Source: Xiphophorus maculatus (taxonomy: Eukaryota > Chordata > Actinopteri > Cyprinodontiformes > Poeciliidae). Taken from it: DNA of 64,000 bases. Numbering within the stretch: the first letter of the stretch is position 1; each line of letters opens with the position of its first letter. Positions 16,401 to 27,235 of the stretch are shown here, piece by piece. Below the pieces are notes generated by a model. The model was given only the letters and a program-made list of their open reading frames with translations. It ran no database searches and had not been told where the DNA came from. The stretch is taken from the NCBI RefSeq assembly GCF_002775205.1, contig NC_036456.1, positions 13,047,463 through 13,111,462 on the forward strand, in the 5' to 3' direction. The position numbers and the translations under genes were made by a program.

Positions 16401-19400
16401 GAGTGCGTGGGGAGACGGCTTCCAGCCCAGAAACGGCGCTGAAACGGTTCGAAACTGCGCGGCTCTACCGCGGGACGTTGTGGACGGAGTCGTCCAGAAG
16501 GTGGCCGAGGCTCTACTGGGAATGTCGGAGGGAACGTCCAGCGGCGACTGGAACAAAGGAGGTAAACAAAAACAACAGCAACAACTACTGGATGATATAA
16601 CCCTAAATAGCAACACTGCAGCTGGAAAACGTCGCTCAAACAGCTTGTGTCGTCGTTTGAAATTGGCAGGGGAAGAAACTTTACTCACTTTTTTTGTGAG
16701 TGTGCAAAAACAAAAACAAACAAATAAAGCTCAAACAAAAGTGGACCTGACGACAAAACAATGACCCCCAAAACATACATTTAGGTACACCGACGCCTGG
16801 CTGAGATATAAGAAATGGGAAATCCCAAAATGGCTTCTTCGAATCCCAGATCCTTAAACTCGTCGAGACTCGCTGTACGAGAAAACCCTCAAACATTTTT
16901 CAGCTTGAAATAAGAAAACAGACAATGTTGGATGCTTATTGTTAGATGCTTCTTGCTAAACCTGAGTTTTCCCTCTGCTAAAAAAACCCAACCCAAAACA
17001 CATATTTGTTTTTATCTTGTGTCATGAGTGAAACAGGTTTACGTTTTGGTGTTTAAGTGAAACTAAATCACCTCTTTTTCATAAAACGTGCGGCCAAATT
17101 CTCAAATAAAACCTTCAAACACCGTCAATAAAAAGAGCTGGCTGCGGGATACACACGTTAAATGCAACAAGGTTCCTGATTAGTCGGTTTAATGCTCCTA
17201 ATTTAACCAAGTGATGCGTTCTAGTAAGTGACGGCGAATCTCATGTTGTGTTCAAGCAGACTCGTTTTTATAGTGCCAGAGAAGGTTTTAACATCTGTTT
17301 TTCACCACCGCCTCTCCGCTGCTGCTGTTAAAACGCTAAAAACAGCCGCATCCCTCATGTCGCTACCTTAAATAATGCTTCTTGCGGCTTCGTGGGAGTC
17401 GCCTCTTTTCGCAGCCCGCTTGTCACCACCCCATCCCGTCGAGGGGGAGGGAGGGCTCCGCTGCTTTGAACTCTTTATCTCGGCCTCCGCCTCCACCCTT
17501 CCTGCGCTGCACGCTTCAGAGAGCGGAGCACAGAAAGTTTAGCTCGCACGCCACCCACACATCATCTTTGTAGACAACCCCCCCCCCCCCTCTCCTTTCT
17601 GTTACCGAGGCTGGTATGATTTAAGCAGCAAATTCTCAGCTAGTTTGTAAGTGTTGAAATTAATGGTGCTGTACATAAGATGGAGAGGGGATTAAAACGG
17701 GAGACTGTGACTGGATGAATAATGCACCACCGTCGATGATTTATGCATGAGCGCGAGTTTGTGCGGAGGTTTTCCAGCGGTTATTTGCTGCGTAAGAACA
17801 AAGAGTAAATTCAGGATGAACCAGGGTTTAGTGAGTGGTGGCCGAAGACCTTCGGGGTTTGGTTTCCTTTTGTTCCCACGCCTCCTCAAACAAATATGTG
17901 CATTTTTTTAATACTTCCATGGAGTCATTTCTGATGTTTCAAGTGACTGTTTGCTTCCAGTTAATTTTGATGTAGGTTTTCTAGTATCAGGGTATGTAAA
18001 AAAAATAAATAAATAAAATAAAAACAAACTGCACTGTGTAACAATACTGCACCAGTGGTTGGGTGGTGTGTGTATATTGATGCATAAATTCATGCTTCCT
18101 ACGCACTGGGAAGCATTTAGGATTTGATTTGAATATTTCTCATGTCTGGGTACATGTGAAAAAAAAAACACTTAAGCAGAGTTTGGAGAACTATTTGTAC
18201 TTCTTCCCCTATTATTTATACAATGAATATCCAGAAAAGAAGAAAAACTGATCCGACTACTGCCAGGTTGCTATCCATCTCAAACTTGATTGTGCTGGAG
18301 AAGAGTGGAAATTAGCCTGGAAAATGTGTAGAGATCCTAAATCAATTCAATATAAATTTGGACTTGTGTTGAAAAAGATGTTCATTTCATCATCTGACCT
18401 CACAAAGGTTGTTACAAAGAAGAATCAGATTATAATTGTGGAGTTTTCCTGTGGACTGAAGACGCTAATTAGCTTTATACTCGTGAATACAGCCAAGGTG
18501 GTGTGGGAATACCACTAATGTTGGTTAGTGTAACTTTGGCCCGAATGATTAATTCATGCGTGCTGCAGCGCTGACCCGGCTCACGCTGTTATGTAATCAC
18601 CCTGCGAATGAGAGGTGAACATCGAACAGGCTGTTCTGGAAGGATTTCATAGGTACAGTAAATAAATTAACAAACACTGTTTTACTCACAAAAACGGCTT
18701 CATGTGTGGGTGAACACACTCTTTGGATTTCCCCTTGAAGAGAAAACCAAAGACACAACATTTGGTGCTTTTATTTGTGACTCTCTAATAGTATCAGCGT
18801 TTAGAGCTGGTTTGGAAACGGAAATTCGAAGTGATCTTTCTGAAAGTCCGAGCTGGGAATGTCTTTTTGAGCAGGCATCAAGAACTCTGTTGTGGGAGTG
18901 CAAATTCGAAACCATCAGCATGTGGGGATTTTAGCGTCTGCCGCATCGGTACATTCGTTGGCATTCTTGAAGAAAATGCTACCTGATTGACCTGTGAATG
19001 AAGCGTGAGGAGTGTGATGCCTTTGGCTTCCAGGAAGACAAGATGGCTCCTATTTGCAAATGCAGCAATCAAGCGTCCTTGCCTGCATCGCGTCTCTGAT
19101 TGCAATCAGAACCAGAGAGTTGAGCCCGTTGCAGAAGAAACGACAACAAAGCCGATCAAATCAGACAAATCAAACCGTGATTTTCAGCTGTTTTCCTCAA
19201 AAGTGATTATGTTCTAATGGACTAAGTTGTTTACACAATCCCATTGGACTGTGCTGGATTCGCTGGTGTCTATTTCGTCTTTATCTGAAAATTTTCAGGC
19301 AGAAAAATGTCTCAGAAGACAAACAAAGTACAACTAGATGCAAGTTTCTCTACTAAAGAAAAAACATGTTGTTGCGCGACGAGACATAACTGAAAGGGAT

Positions 19401-22400
19401 TACGTCTGATTTCCTTTATTTCGCTTAACATGCTTTATACAAGACTGGTTATTCAAACAGTTTCATGTGAAAACAGTAAAGGAGGCAGAAAAGAGAAAGT
19501 TATGCTGATTGTTATTGATTGAAAGGCAGACTGACCTTAACACTGGGTCGCTAAGTCATTCTAGAAAATGATTTTCTACAGGCAGTTTGGATGCCGCTCT
19601 TCTTCACTCTTTTCCACCAGACTTTGGGATCTTCATATCCCAACCAAGTGCAAAGTAAGGATCATCTGAGAAGAGGACTTTGGACCTTAACACGACGGGT
19701 CTATTTAAAAATGTTATCTTTTTTTGGAATTCTGAAATATTTTAATTTTCTAAAAGATAGATCTTGGTTTTTGATTAGCTTTGTGCCATATTGATCAATG
19801 CTAACAGAGGGAAATTCCTGAAATGTATCCCAGTGTGTGTTTAATGAGTCTTAATGAGTTTTGCTTCTTGGCTTGAGATGAACATATTTTATAAATAATT
19901 ATTTCTTCCCTTCTATAAGCTCTAGATATAAGAGTAAGTTTTGAACACAGTTTGATTGTTAGAAATAAGAAAACTTTCTTGTGCCAGATTTGAGTCTTGA
20001 TGACTGATTGTTTTTCACCCTTTTGCCACCTAATGGTAATTGTTAGTGAGATTTATGACGGCCATGTTGCCATTTTTAGGTCATTCCTGTCCTGTTCAGG
20101 TCTCCAAAATCGCAATATCGGAACTTTTTAAAATTAGTCACAGAAGGCTTTTGGATAAATGGCCATTTTCTTATTTGATCCTTTTAATAAGTCTCTTAGA
20201 GTCATGTTATTCAGTTTGATTGATGCCCAGGAGACATTACAGCTGAGTGCATAACTTACCGAAGCCATTTTTTAACACTCAGCATGACGCCTGATTGGCC
20301 TAAGCAGCAAAACAAACTGGTCATCAGTGTGTGCTAACGCATCTCGGCCATCTTTTACTCAAGGGACGCTGAACCTTAAGCAGGTCCAACTGAGCCATTA
20401 ATAATCGTCTGCAGCTGTTCGTAGTCCAAGCAGAATCCAGTGTGTCAATACTGTCCTCTTCCCATTAATCCCCATTAGGACCGCAGCCAGTAAAGGCCAG
20501 CTCTAAGCAGCGTATTGATATTATATTAAACCTGGAGCTCTGTGGCGTCTGCAAGAAGACAGTCTGCAGAGTTTCGCACTCTGTGTTTTGCCGAGCTGAC
20601 CTCGTTTTGTGTCTCGGGGATTGTCTGACCGACCGTATTTACGACGCGTTGTAATGACGGTGCGTTTTGTTTTTTGGTGGCAAATAATTTTCAAATCGTT
20701 CCTCCTGAAGATTTAGGTTGTAGATTTATTGTTGAGTTATTATTTATTTTGGTTTGTTTGAGCTGCTGTCGTGGATTTGGTTAAAAAAAAAAAAAAAGAA
20801 GAGCTGATTAACTTGTCTCCAGATTAAGGTCAACTATAGTTACAGAATCAGGTGGCATGTGCCTCTCCTATATGTCAGAGAGAAGAAGAGAGGGATTTTC
20901 ATTTGTTGAAACCAAAGGTCAGCTCTGATTGAATTCTCTGAGGGGTGGAGAAAAGGGCAATGCCAAAAATACAAAATAATAATAAAAAAAACTGCTCCTG
21001 ATAGAAAGCCTAAAAATGAAGCGCTCAACTCCTCATAATCTGATGAACTCGGAGCTTTCAGCGCTGCGTTTCCTCTTTGTTTCCTGTGCAGTCGTTAAGG
21101 TTTATGTCTGAGCTGTAAACTCCTTTTTGGAGAAGCGGAGGTGAAATTCATGCCAGTCTCTGAGACATACGTTACCAAGCGGGCTTCACATGCCTGAAAG
21201 TGTTAAAAAAGAAACCGGCCATTTTTGTCGATCACACTTTTCGCTGAGAGGATTTCCAACAGAAGTTCAGATACTCTCAGAGCGGGAGGGGACATCGACT
21301 CGCTCAGCTGCATCCTCGGCTTTTTAATATCACATTCCTGTACACGCAAACGCTTTTCCAAATGTCACATTGACGGACGTCCTTTTGCTCCTTTGTCTCC
21401 CAAAATCTTTCGCCCTCTCCCTGCTCCTCCTCGGTCCTCCTCAGGCAGCCTCTCTGTGAGGGAGGTGGCTGCGCTGCTGCAGCAGGAAACGCTGCAGCTC
21501 CTGAAGAAGGAGTGTGGAGGCCTCCAGACGCTGCTCAAGAACAACCACCAAGTCTTCAAAGGTACTTTTAGGGCGAAAACCTTCTCTTGATGTTAAAGCT
21601 GCTGGATGCAACTTTTGTAAAGAATATATATTTTATATTTGTTAAAACTGTCACAAGATGTTATGAGAGAGATGACTTGTGAAAAGATCCTCCACCTCCT
21701 CCACCCTGAACTATTATTGCCGAAAAAAACAAATCCACCTCTCCCGACCAAAAACAACCAATCAGAGCCAGGCGGACGGTCAATGCTGCTCGTTGTGCTA
21801 ATGGCGGAGAAACCGCTCCAAATTTGAAATGATTAACTACATACACGGGGGTTTTTAATAACGGTTCTGTTATTGTTGATATTACTTTAGGCCTTTGGAA
21901 TGGAGCTTTAAGGAGGGAGGGTGCAAAATATTTTGGTTAATTTCTCTTGTGGTGCGTTCACACCAAACGCTTTTTGAGTGTCAGGCGCATCTGGTTTACG
22001 GTCCAAGTCTATTGCAGCGTTTCTAGCGCAGCGCGATTTCAACCGTTTAGAGCGTTTCACGTGTTGGGTGCATCCAATGCGTCCGATGCTCCACGTAGAC
22101 GTTGAATGTAAACCAGACGCGCCTGACGATCAAAACTCGCTTGGTGTGAACGCACCATTAAGCACTCTGTTTAAGTTGTATTTCAGCACCTCTACAGCTC
22201 AGTGTATTATTTTTACTGAAATAGGTTTTTACGAATGTGTGAAGTCCAATTTGTTGATGCGCAGAGTTTTAAACTGTTTAGAAACAGCTAAACTTGTGCA
22301 AACAAAAATTAAAGGAAGAATATGCCCGTTATGTTTAACAAAAACAAAATGCGCTGTAGTGTTATTCCTCATCGTTTTGCATATTTCAAACTCCTGTAAT

Positions 22401-22856
22401 CTGAGTTGGAATATTTTCTCGTCTTGTCTCCTCCTCGCCTCATGTAACGACGGTTCAGCTGTAAATTTTGAGCCTGACCTCTTACTGTCTTCTGGATTCA
22501 GAAAACTGTCTCCAGCTGTTTCCTCCTGGGCATCTGGGAGAACTTGTCTGCTGTTTAGGAACGTTCTGGAGTCGTATTTTATTTTGAAAGGTTGTAAATC
22601 TGCCCGTCTCATCCTTTTTTTCTTTCTTTGTTTTTTTTCAGTGGAAGGAGGAACGGTCCGCATCAGAGACTGGAGGGACGGGACGGAAAGCCAGAGGAGG
22701 CCCGCCGTACCCGGTGCCCTAAAAACTCGTCTCTGCTGGTTTCATGCCCACCACCCTCAAGGCTGCCCCCTGCAGGAGCAAAACTGCACCTTCGCCCACG
22801 GACTGAATGACCTTCGACCTTCAACAAGGCCTCTAAAGAAGCTAAAGATCTTTTGA
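10435..22856 (+). CDS. trmt44: tRNA (uracil-2'-O-)-methyltransferase TRMT44 (METTL19)
   Basis: Eleven exons join into a 634-residue protein: 10435-10786, 10862-10982, 12084-12303, 12380-12448, 12649-12756, 12938-13009, 13565-13671, 13955-14138, 16222-16561, 21445-21561, 22642-22856. All phases match; human TRMT44 is about 757 residues, the difference lying mainly in its longer variable N-terminal part. Recognisable blocks are the N-terminal LPEGFWSAVEVW and KRLCGA, the S-adenosylmethionine motif DLGCGNG at residues 274-280, GHPGRGID-type block at 290-297, DWLIGNHSDELTPWIPVIAAR, PCCFFDF, LRIPSTKRVCLVGKSRTY, RNCAALPRD, ECGGLQTLL, and a C-terminal CCCH zinc finger (Cys595, Cys605, Cys612, His616). 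Its yeast counterpart Trm44 makes 2'-O-methyluridine at position 44 of tRNA-Ser in the cytoplasm; the same role is inferred here. Exon 7 ends in a GC donor. A poly(A) signal follows at 22935. Confidence 0.95.
11419..11879. mobile_element. hAT-type MITE in trmt44 intron 2
   Basis: A 461-bp element with inverted ends: TAGGGATGCACAATATTAT at the left, and TAGGCATGCACGATATTGG for the right end read on the minus strand. The flanking 8-mers TTCAAGAT (11411-11418) and TTGAAGAT (11880-11887) match at 7 of 8 bases, as expected for an aged hAT target duplication. The interior carries ATCGG/ATATCG repeats and no coding frame. Confidence 0.8.
13010..13564 (+). other. trmt44 intron 6
   Basis: A 555-bp intron between the GPQTELE exon and the DWLIGNH exon. 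Donor GTGAGA and acceptor CTATTTTAG are plain. A short run around 13395-13455 repeats TCCATATTGGAT-like words in both orientations; otherwise nothing is seen. Confidence 0.8.
14139..16221 (+). other. trmt44 intron 8
   Basis: A 2.1-kb intron with donor GTAGGT and acceptor TTTCCTGCAG. It carries one SINE (separate entry) and a poly-C run near 16084-16092. The rest is unremarkable AT-rich sequence. Confidence 0.8.
14660..14856 (-). mobile_element. tRNA-derived SINE
   Basis: On the minus strand the head reads TGTGCTGTGGTGGCGCAGGG, an A-box-like start, followed about 50 bases later by GGTTCGATTCCCAGCCT, a good B box of the RNA polymerase III promoter. The body then runs into a T/A-rich tail near 14660. 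Box spacing fits a tRNA-related head, but it does not fold as an intact tRNA, so it is called a SINE and not a tRNA gene. Confidence 0.7.
16562..21444 (+). other. trmt44 intron 9, largest intron
   Basis: A 4.9-kb intron with donor GTAAAC and acceptor TCCTCCTCAG. It contains a CpG- and pyrimidine-rich segment at about 17270-17600 ending in a C12 run, homeobox-like TAAT sites near 18545, and a candidate conserved segment at 20370-20660 (separate entry). No nested gene was found on either strand. Confidence 0.7.
20370..20660. promoter_or_regulatory. Candidate conserved noncoding element in trmt44 intron 9
   Basis: A balanced-composition segment that stands out from the AT-rich surroundings. It has clustered homeodomain-type cores (ATTAATAATCG near 20397, CCATTAATCCCCATTAGG near 20462) and E-box-like CAGCTG at 20411. 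It has no open frame or transposon ends. This is suggestive composition only; conservation was not tested. Confidence 0.25.
21950..22157. mobile_element. MITE with long terminal inverted repeats in trmt44 intron 10
   Basis: A 208-bp element whose two ends are near-perfect inverted copies over roughly 60 bp. Both begin TGGTGCGTTCACACCAA and both later contain GTCAGGCGC and CTGGTTTAC. It is a nearly complete fold-back and has no gene. The TGGTGCGTTCACACC end is common in fish MITEs; superfamily is not assigned because the target duplication is not clear. Confidence 0.8.
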
Positions 22857-22934
22857 CAGGACTAGTGTCAACAGTAGTTGAGTTGGAAATGTTGAACAAT
22901 TTTCAAGTTAAAGTCTGTTTACTTAATTACATAA

Positions 22935-22940
22935 AATAAA
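22935..22940 (+). promoter_or_regulatory. Poly(A) signal of trmt44
   Basis: A canonical AATAAA lies 79 bases after the trmt44 stop codon, giving a short 3'UTR. It is the first canonical hexamer after the stop. Confidence 0.6.
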
Positions 22941-23079
22941 TCACCAAAGGATTCGATTGGGGCTTAAAGTTAGCTTTCGTTGGTTTGATGAAATCATTTC
23001 CATTATGGTTTTTTATAAGTAAACTTCTGGACATGCAGCTTAAAGGTTATCAGCTTTATGTTCTTATCATTCAGCACAC

Positions 23080-23420
23080 GGAGCGGCTTCGCCAACTTTT
23101 CTCATCCGCGTTCAAACTTTGAAAGCCCCCCCCTCCGTACCTTCAGCAGTCACGTCCGGGCTTCGCCGGGACTTTTTATTCACCTCAGACGTGTACTTTG
23201 AGGTTCACAGACAGGGCGGGGGATAAAGGCCGCGCCGCATTTGAACAAAGTAAATGTTAGCGCCATGAATTATTTGTTGGCAGGAGCCGAGGGGTGAGCC
23301 GCGTGTCGTCCCCTCTCGACGGGCGCTCGCCGCCGGTCCTCTTTCTCCGCTCGGCTCAAATGTCAGCGACGGTGCGAACGCTCCCGGTGTCTTTGGCAGG
23401 GCAGCGTAGAGAGCCGCTCT
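23080..23420. promoter_or_regulatory. GC-rich candidate conserved element downstream of trmt44
   Basis: A CpG-dense island in AT-rich intergenic DNA, just past the 3' end of trmt44. It includes long uninterrupted non-repetitive words such as GCCATGAATTATTTGTTGG (23263-23281) and several GCCGCG/CGCCGG motifs. No splice-flanked open frame is present. It may be an enhancer or an orphan CpG-island promoter; the sequence does not decide. Confidence 0.35.
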
Positions 23421-24059
23421 GTTTGCTTATGTGACAGAAATTACCCACATCACTGATACAAAGAGCTCCAACTTTATCTGTTGAACATCAGAGGTCCAAA
23501 CTGAGACAGACTTAGCATTTCAAAGCAAACCTGTATGTTACGGTAATTCAGTATCTTGCTCAGCTCAATCTAAAACAAGAGAAATATACATTCTCCTAGT
23601 AAGGCTTATCAAACTCTGCAGCAGAAATACTTTGGGATAGGTAGGTTGAAGTACTGCAGATGGATTTACAAAAGTATTTCCATAAATTATATAACAACGT
23701 TAGATAATCGGAGGCAAACCTTTAAACCTTTAAACCGTAACAAGGCCATCCCAGCCCTGAATCAGTAGAAAAGGTTGAAACTCACATTTTATTCTTCCTT
23801 TTCTCATGCAATTCTAGATAACATGATGGATTCTTACTAGAGCATCTTGTATTTACTCCCATCCAATCTTTCTACAAGCAATGAGCCGCCTCACTGCATG
23901 AGTAGGATTCAGTTATACTGATTCTTGTTTGTTTTTTTTTCTGGTGCAAAAAAACCCCAAACAACATAAATTATTAACAACAGGAAGTGGATAAACAAGT
24001 CTGAGCTGCTTCAACATCCTATTCTGTTAGAATCAGAAGGCGGTTCTCCTCCATTATTT
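23421..24059. other. Intergenic, no gene seen
   Basis: AT-rich single-copy-looking sequence between the GC-rich island and a transposon relic. Nothing could be supported here. Confidence 0.5.
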
Positions 24060-24330
24060 CATCTGCTTTGTTCAGTGGCACACATGATAATGCAGCCTCC
24101 ACCGTGCTTAACAGTCGGTCCAATGCTTGGTTTGAAAACCTGGACTCTTCCAAACGTCTCTGTTGTGATTGTGGCCAAATAGCTCGACGTTTTCCTCATC
24201 TGACTATGAAACTCCAGAAGGCGTTTGACTTGTTCAGCTGCAGGTTGAACCTGAAGCTGGCGGTCTCAGTCCGTGGTAACGTCACCATCTGGGTCATAAG
24301 CTGGCTTCACTGCGGGTGTTGACATTTTGT
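24060..24330 (-). mobile_element. Tc1-like transposon fragment
   Basis: The plus strand around 24085-24215 (GATAATGCAGCCTCCACCGT, then GTGGCCAAATAGCTCGACGT and CTCATCTGACTATGAAACTCC) reads as the antisense of a Tc1-type transposase middle region. It is diverged, with no terminal repeats seen. Confidence 0.5.
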
Positions 24331-26984
24331 TTCTGCCGTTTCCCTCAACATCCAAACAATGGAGAGAAACCTGGAAAACAGCAGAAAACTTTTCCACTTG
24401 CTGTAACTCCATGATTTCATCAGTCAGATTTGTTTCATTATTATTTTTCTTTTATTAGTAATGGAAAAGCGGAGACCTTAGGAAAGCTTTAATGCACGAA
24501 GTAATAATGATGAGAAATATTTTCTGTGATCTTTAGCTCTTTGGACACAAATTACCCGACTGTAGCTGCGAGCCGAATCGATGTCGTCATGGTTTCGGAA
24601 CCAGTGCCTCTTCTTTGGTACATTCACAATTATGTTTGCTTCCTAGTAGCCTGTTTAAATCAAGTCACGACTATTATTTCTGGAAGCAAATATTCCTCCT
24701 GCTCCAGGCAGTGTTGTAGTCAAGACCACCTAACCCGAGACCAAGACCAGACCAAGACCAACGCCCCGCCCTATATGACACAATAAAATGTGAAATATTA
24801 TCAAAATCGCTAATCAAATTCATCTGAAAGATTCACATTCCCATAAAAACACCTAGATATTAAATACTTAGAGCTGAAATAAATTTAACCAGTAACGTAA
24901 TACAACACTGGCTCCGTTCCTGCAGAGGCCAATCATCGACCCAGTGCCCCAGATTTATCCGCAGAAGGTTCTGACGTTGCAGAAGAGCAGAAGTGCTCTG
25001 GTCATTTTCCTCCCGCCTTCCGATTTACGTCGCTCCCTCCGAACGCGCCCCGTTCTGCTTCCCAGATTAAAAACCAAACCACCCACTCTGTATTCCCACA
25101 CGGGGAGTCTCCCTGGTCTGCATGTCAGCGAATCACATGAGATCCGTGGCTCCCCCATCCCGAAGAATGCTGCGCTGTGCCAATAACAACGACAACAACA
25201 GAAACGTTTCCCAGCACATTACGAGTTCTTCCATCTGCCAGCGTCCACAGCTGCAGCGTGTCGAAGAATTCGGTCTAATAGAAACGTCAAAATCTGGGGA
25301 AATTCAGGAAAAGGGGACTGAAAACACAGAAACTTTGGCATTTTAAACACAAATAACGTCTTCTAGCCAGATACCGTTTCTTTAATCGCGTTTTTCAGTG
25401 GGTAGAATTTGATCAAATGTCTTTTTAAGATTTATTTCACCTGACTTTTTCCCCTCCGTTTGAACTAAAAGAAAATTGTCTAAATTTTCCAAACAACTAG
25501 TTGGCACATAAATAGCATTTATTAGTTGCAATGGAAATTTGATCACCATCCAGCTGTTTTAATCATCAATTATTGATCAGACTATAGACAGAGGCAAGTT
25601 TAGGCAAGTCTATAATAAAATTGCTTAAAGTGTATTTTCACTTATCTTTCCCGTTTTAAACAGTAATAGAGAAAGTAACTTCTCTACCTCATTACTTTTA
25701 CTTCCCAGATAAACAGGAAATCATGGGTTTCCATTAAAAGTTTCTTTAATCAATGTACATATGTAGGATTAAAAAAAATAAGTAAATTTTATTTCTCTAA
25801 AAGGGCAAAAAGTCAGAAAACCCTTTCCAGTAAAAACAGGCATAAAAATCTCAACCTGGTCGATTTAAAAAAAAACAGCATTAAAGTAAAACTTTAGCTA
25901 CATTCATTCTAAAAGAGTGATTAATTAGGTTAAATAATTATGTGGCGTGATTTTGATTGTTGTACAAAAGTGGTTTAGAGACTAAAAAGAAAAGCCAATA
26001 AACAGTCAAAGCAATGAATAAATCAATAATACAATTTACAATTGCCCGCTGAATAAATGTTTATGAATTTAATTTTAATTTCTAAAGGTGAGGTTCGCTG
26101 GATAAATAAAGATCATAAGCATGAGGGAGCAGTAAATATGGAGGCATTTGTATGTGGATTAGGAACATGTGACAGAAGGAACCGCACAAGTCTGGTAGGT
26201 TTTGTTGTTTTTTATTTGTATTTTTTGATCTTTGATACTTTGTCGTTTTAGTTTTTTTGTACTTGCTGTAACATCAAATGCCCATTTGGGATACAAATAA
26301 ATCTGAATCTGAATCTGCTCTGCAAAACCGTGGCCCTGTTTCTGTGTCAAACTATGAGAACCGTGTCAACAAATGGTTTCCTTAAAAAGTGGGACAGCTT
26401 GATGCAGCGCCGGGGACATATTTCTCCCACATCTGCTGCTTCACATGTTTTATTTTTGTCCAATGTTTGGGTAGAAAATCGTATCCATATATAGGTCTAC
26501 GTCTGCTCCCCTCCAGCGTCTTTGGACCTTGTCCATCAGTGCCGGGAATAAATGAGGCGCGCGGTAAACGCGCACGAAACGGAGGAAGGAAGGAGAACGT
26601 TTTAAGACCAGATTACTCAACGTGTCTGAAATCTGGGTCAGGGCAGAAGTGGCTGCATCTGTCTGCTCAAACCAACAACTTTTCCTTGCGTTCGCCTCCA
26701 TGCTTTATTCATTGTGACACTGCGCGGCTCCGTGTAACACAGCCTCTTCAAGACATCCTGCAGGAACAGAAGTTTCCCCGAGAAAAGAAAACCGTGTCGG
26801 ACCTCCTGACACTGACAGCTGTCACAGCCACGACTTCTGCTGACTGACGCTGCCTCAGAAAACCGGCTTTCTTCCCCTCACTTTTATCACATCGCTGCAT
26901 CTTCTAGTTAGACGGGTGTTTGGGTAGCACTGACATTTGCGCTCATGGAGAACCGAGACGATAGCGGCGTGCTGAAGACGTTTT
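24331..26984. other. Intergenic with minor repeats, no gene seen
   Basis: Contains a short tandem of AAGACCAGACC-type words at about 24712-24770, preceded by CAGTGTTGTAGTCAAGACC, which looks like the end of a dispersed fish repeat. A TCTGAA-type tandem tail (AAATCTGAATCTGAATCTG, near 26299-26318) resembles the 3' end of a non-LTR retroposon. A 152-codon open frame at 26389-26847 has no recognisable domain or splice context and is not called. Confidence 0.45.
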
Positions 26985-27235
26985 TACGCCGCGATTTTTC
27001 CAATTTAATTGGGATTTTACGTGGCAGACCAACACAGTCTGGTTTTCAGATTTCCTTGCCGATGAAAATCTAAAACGGGAACCAGTGTCAAACAGTTGGT
27101 TTCTTGTAAATGAAGTCTGCCTGTATGATTTCATCTCAGCATTAGAAAAGCAGCCAAGAGGCCCACGATCTCTCTGGAGGAGCTGCAGAGGTTCACAGCT
27201 CAGGTGGTGAAGTCACAGCAGTTTTGAATAAGAGG
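26985..27235 (+). mobile_element. Tc1-like transposon fragment
   Basis: TTAATTGGGATTTTACGTGG and AGACCAACACAG near 27005-27035 resemble Tc1 terminal sequence, and CAGCCAAGAGGCCCACGATC with GAGGAGCTGCAGAGGTTCAC (27152-27196) resembles the N-terminal coding part of a Tc1 transposase. The internal region is deleted. Confidence 0.5.

Noticed and set aside
21978..22641. Long plus-strand open frame leading into the last trmt44 exon
   Set aside because: It crosses a MITE and intron sequence. The joined trmt44 frame uses the acceptor at 22641, and only residues after it match the family.
26389..26847. 152-codon plus-strand open frame
   Set aside because: Starts in AT-rich noncoding DNA, shows no recognisable motif and has no exon partners.
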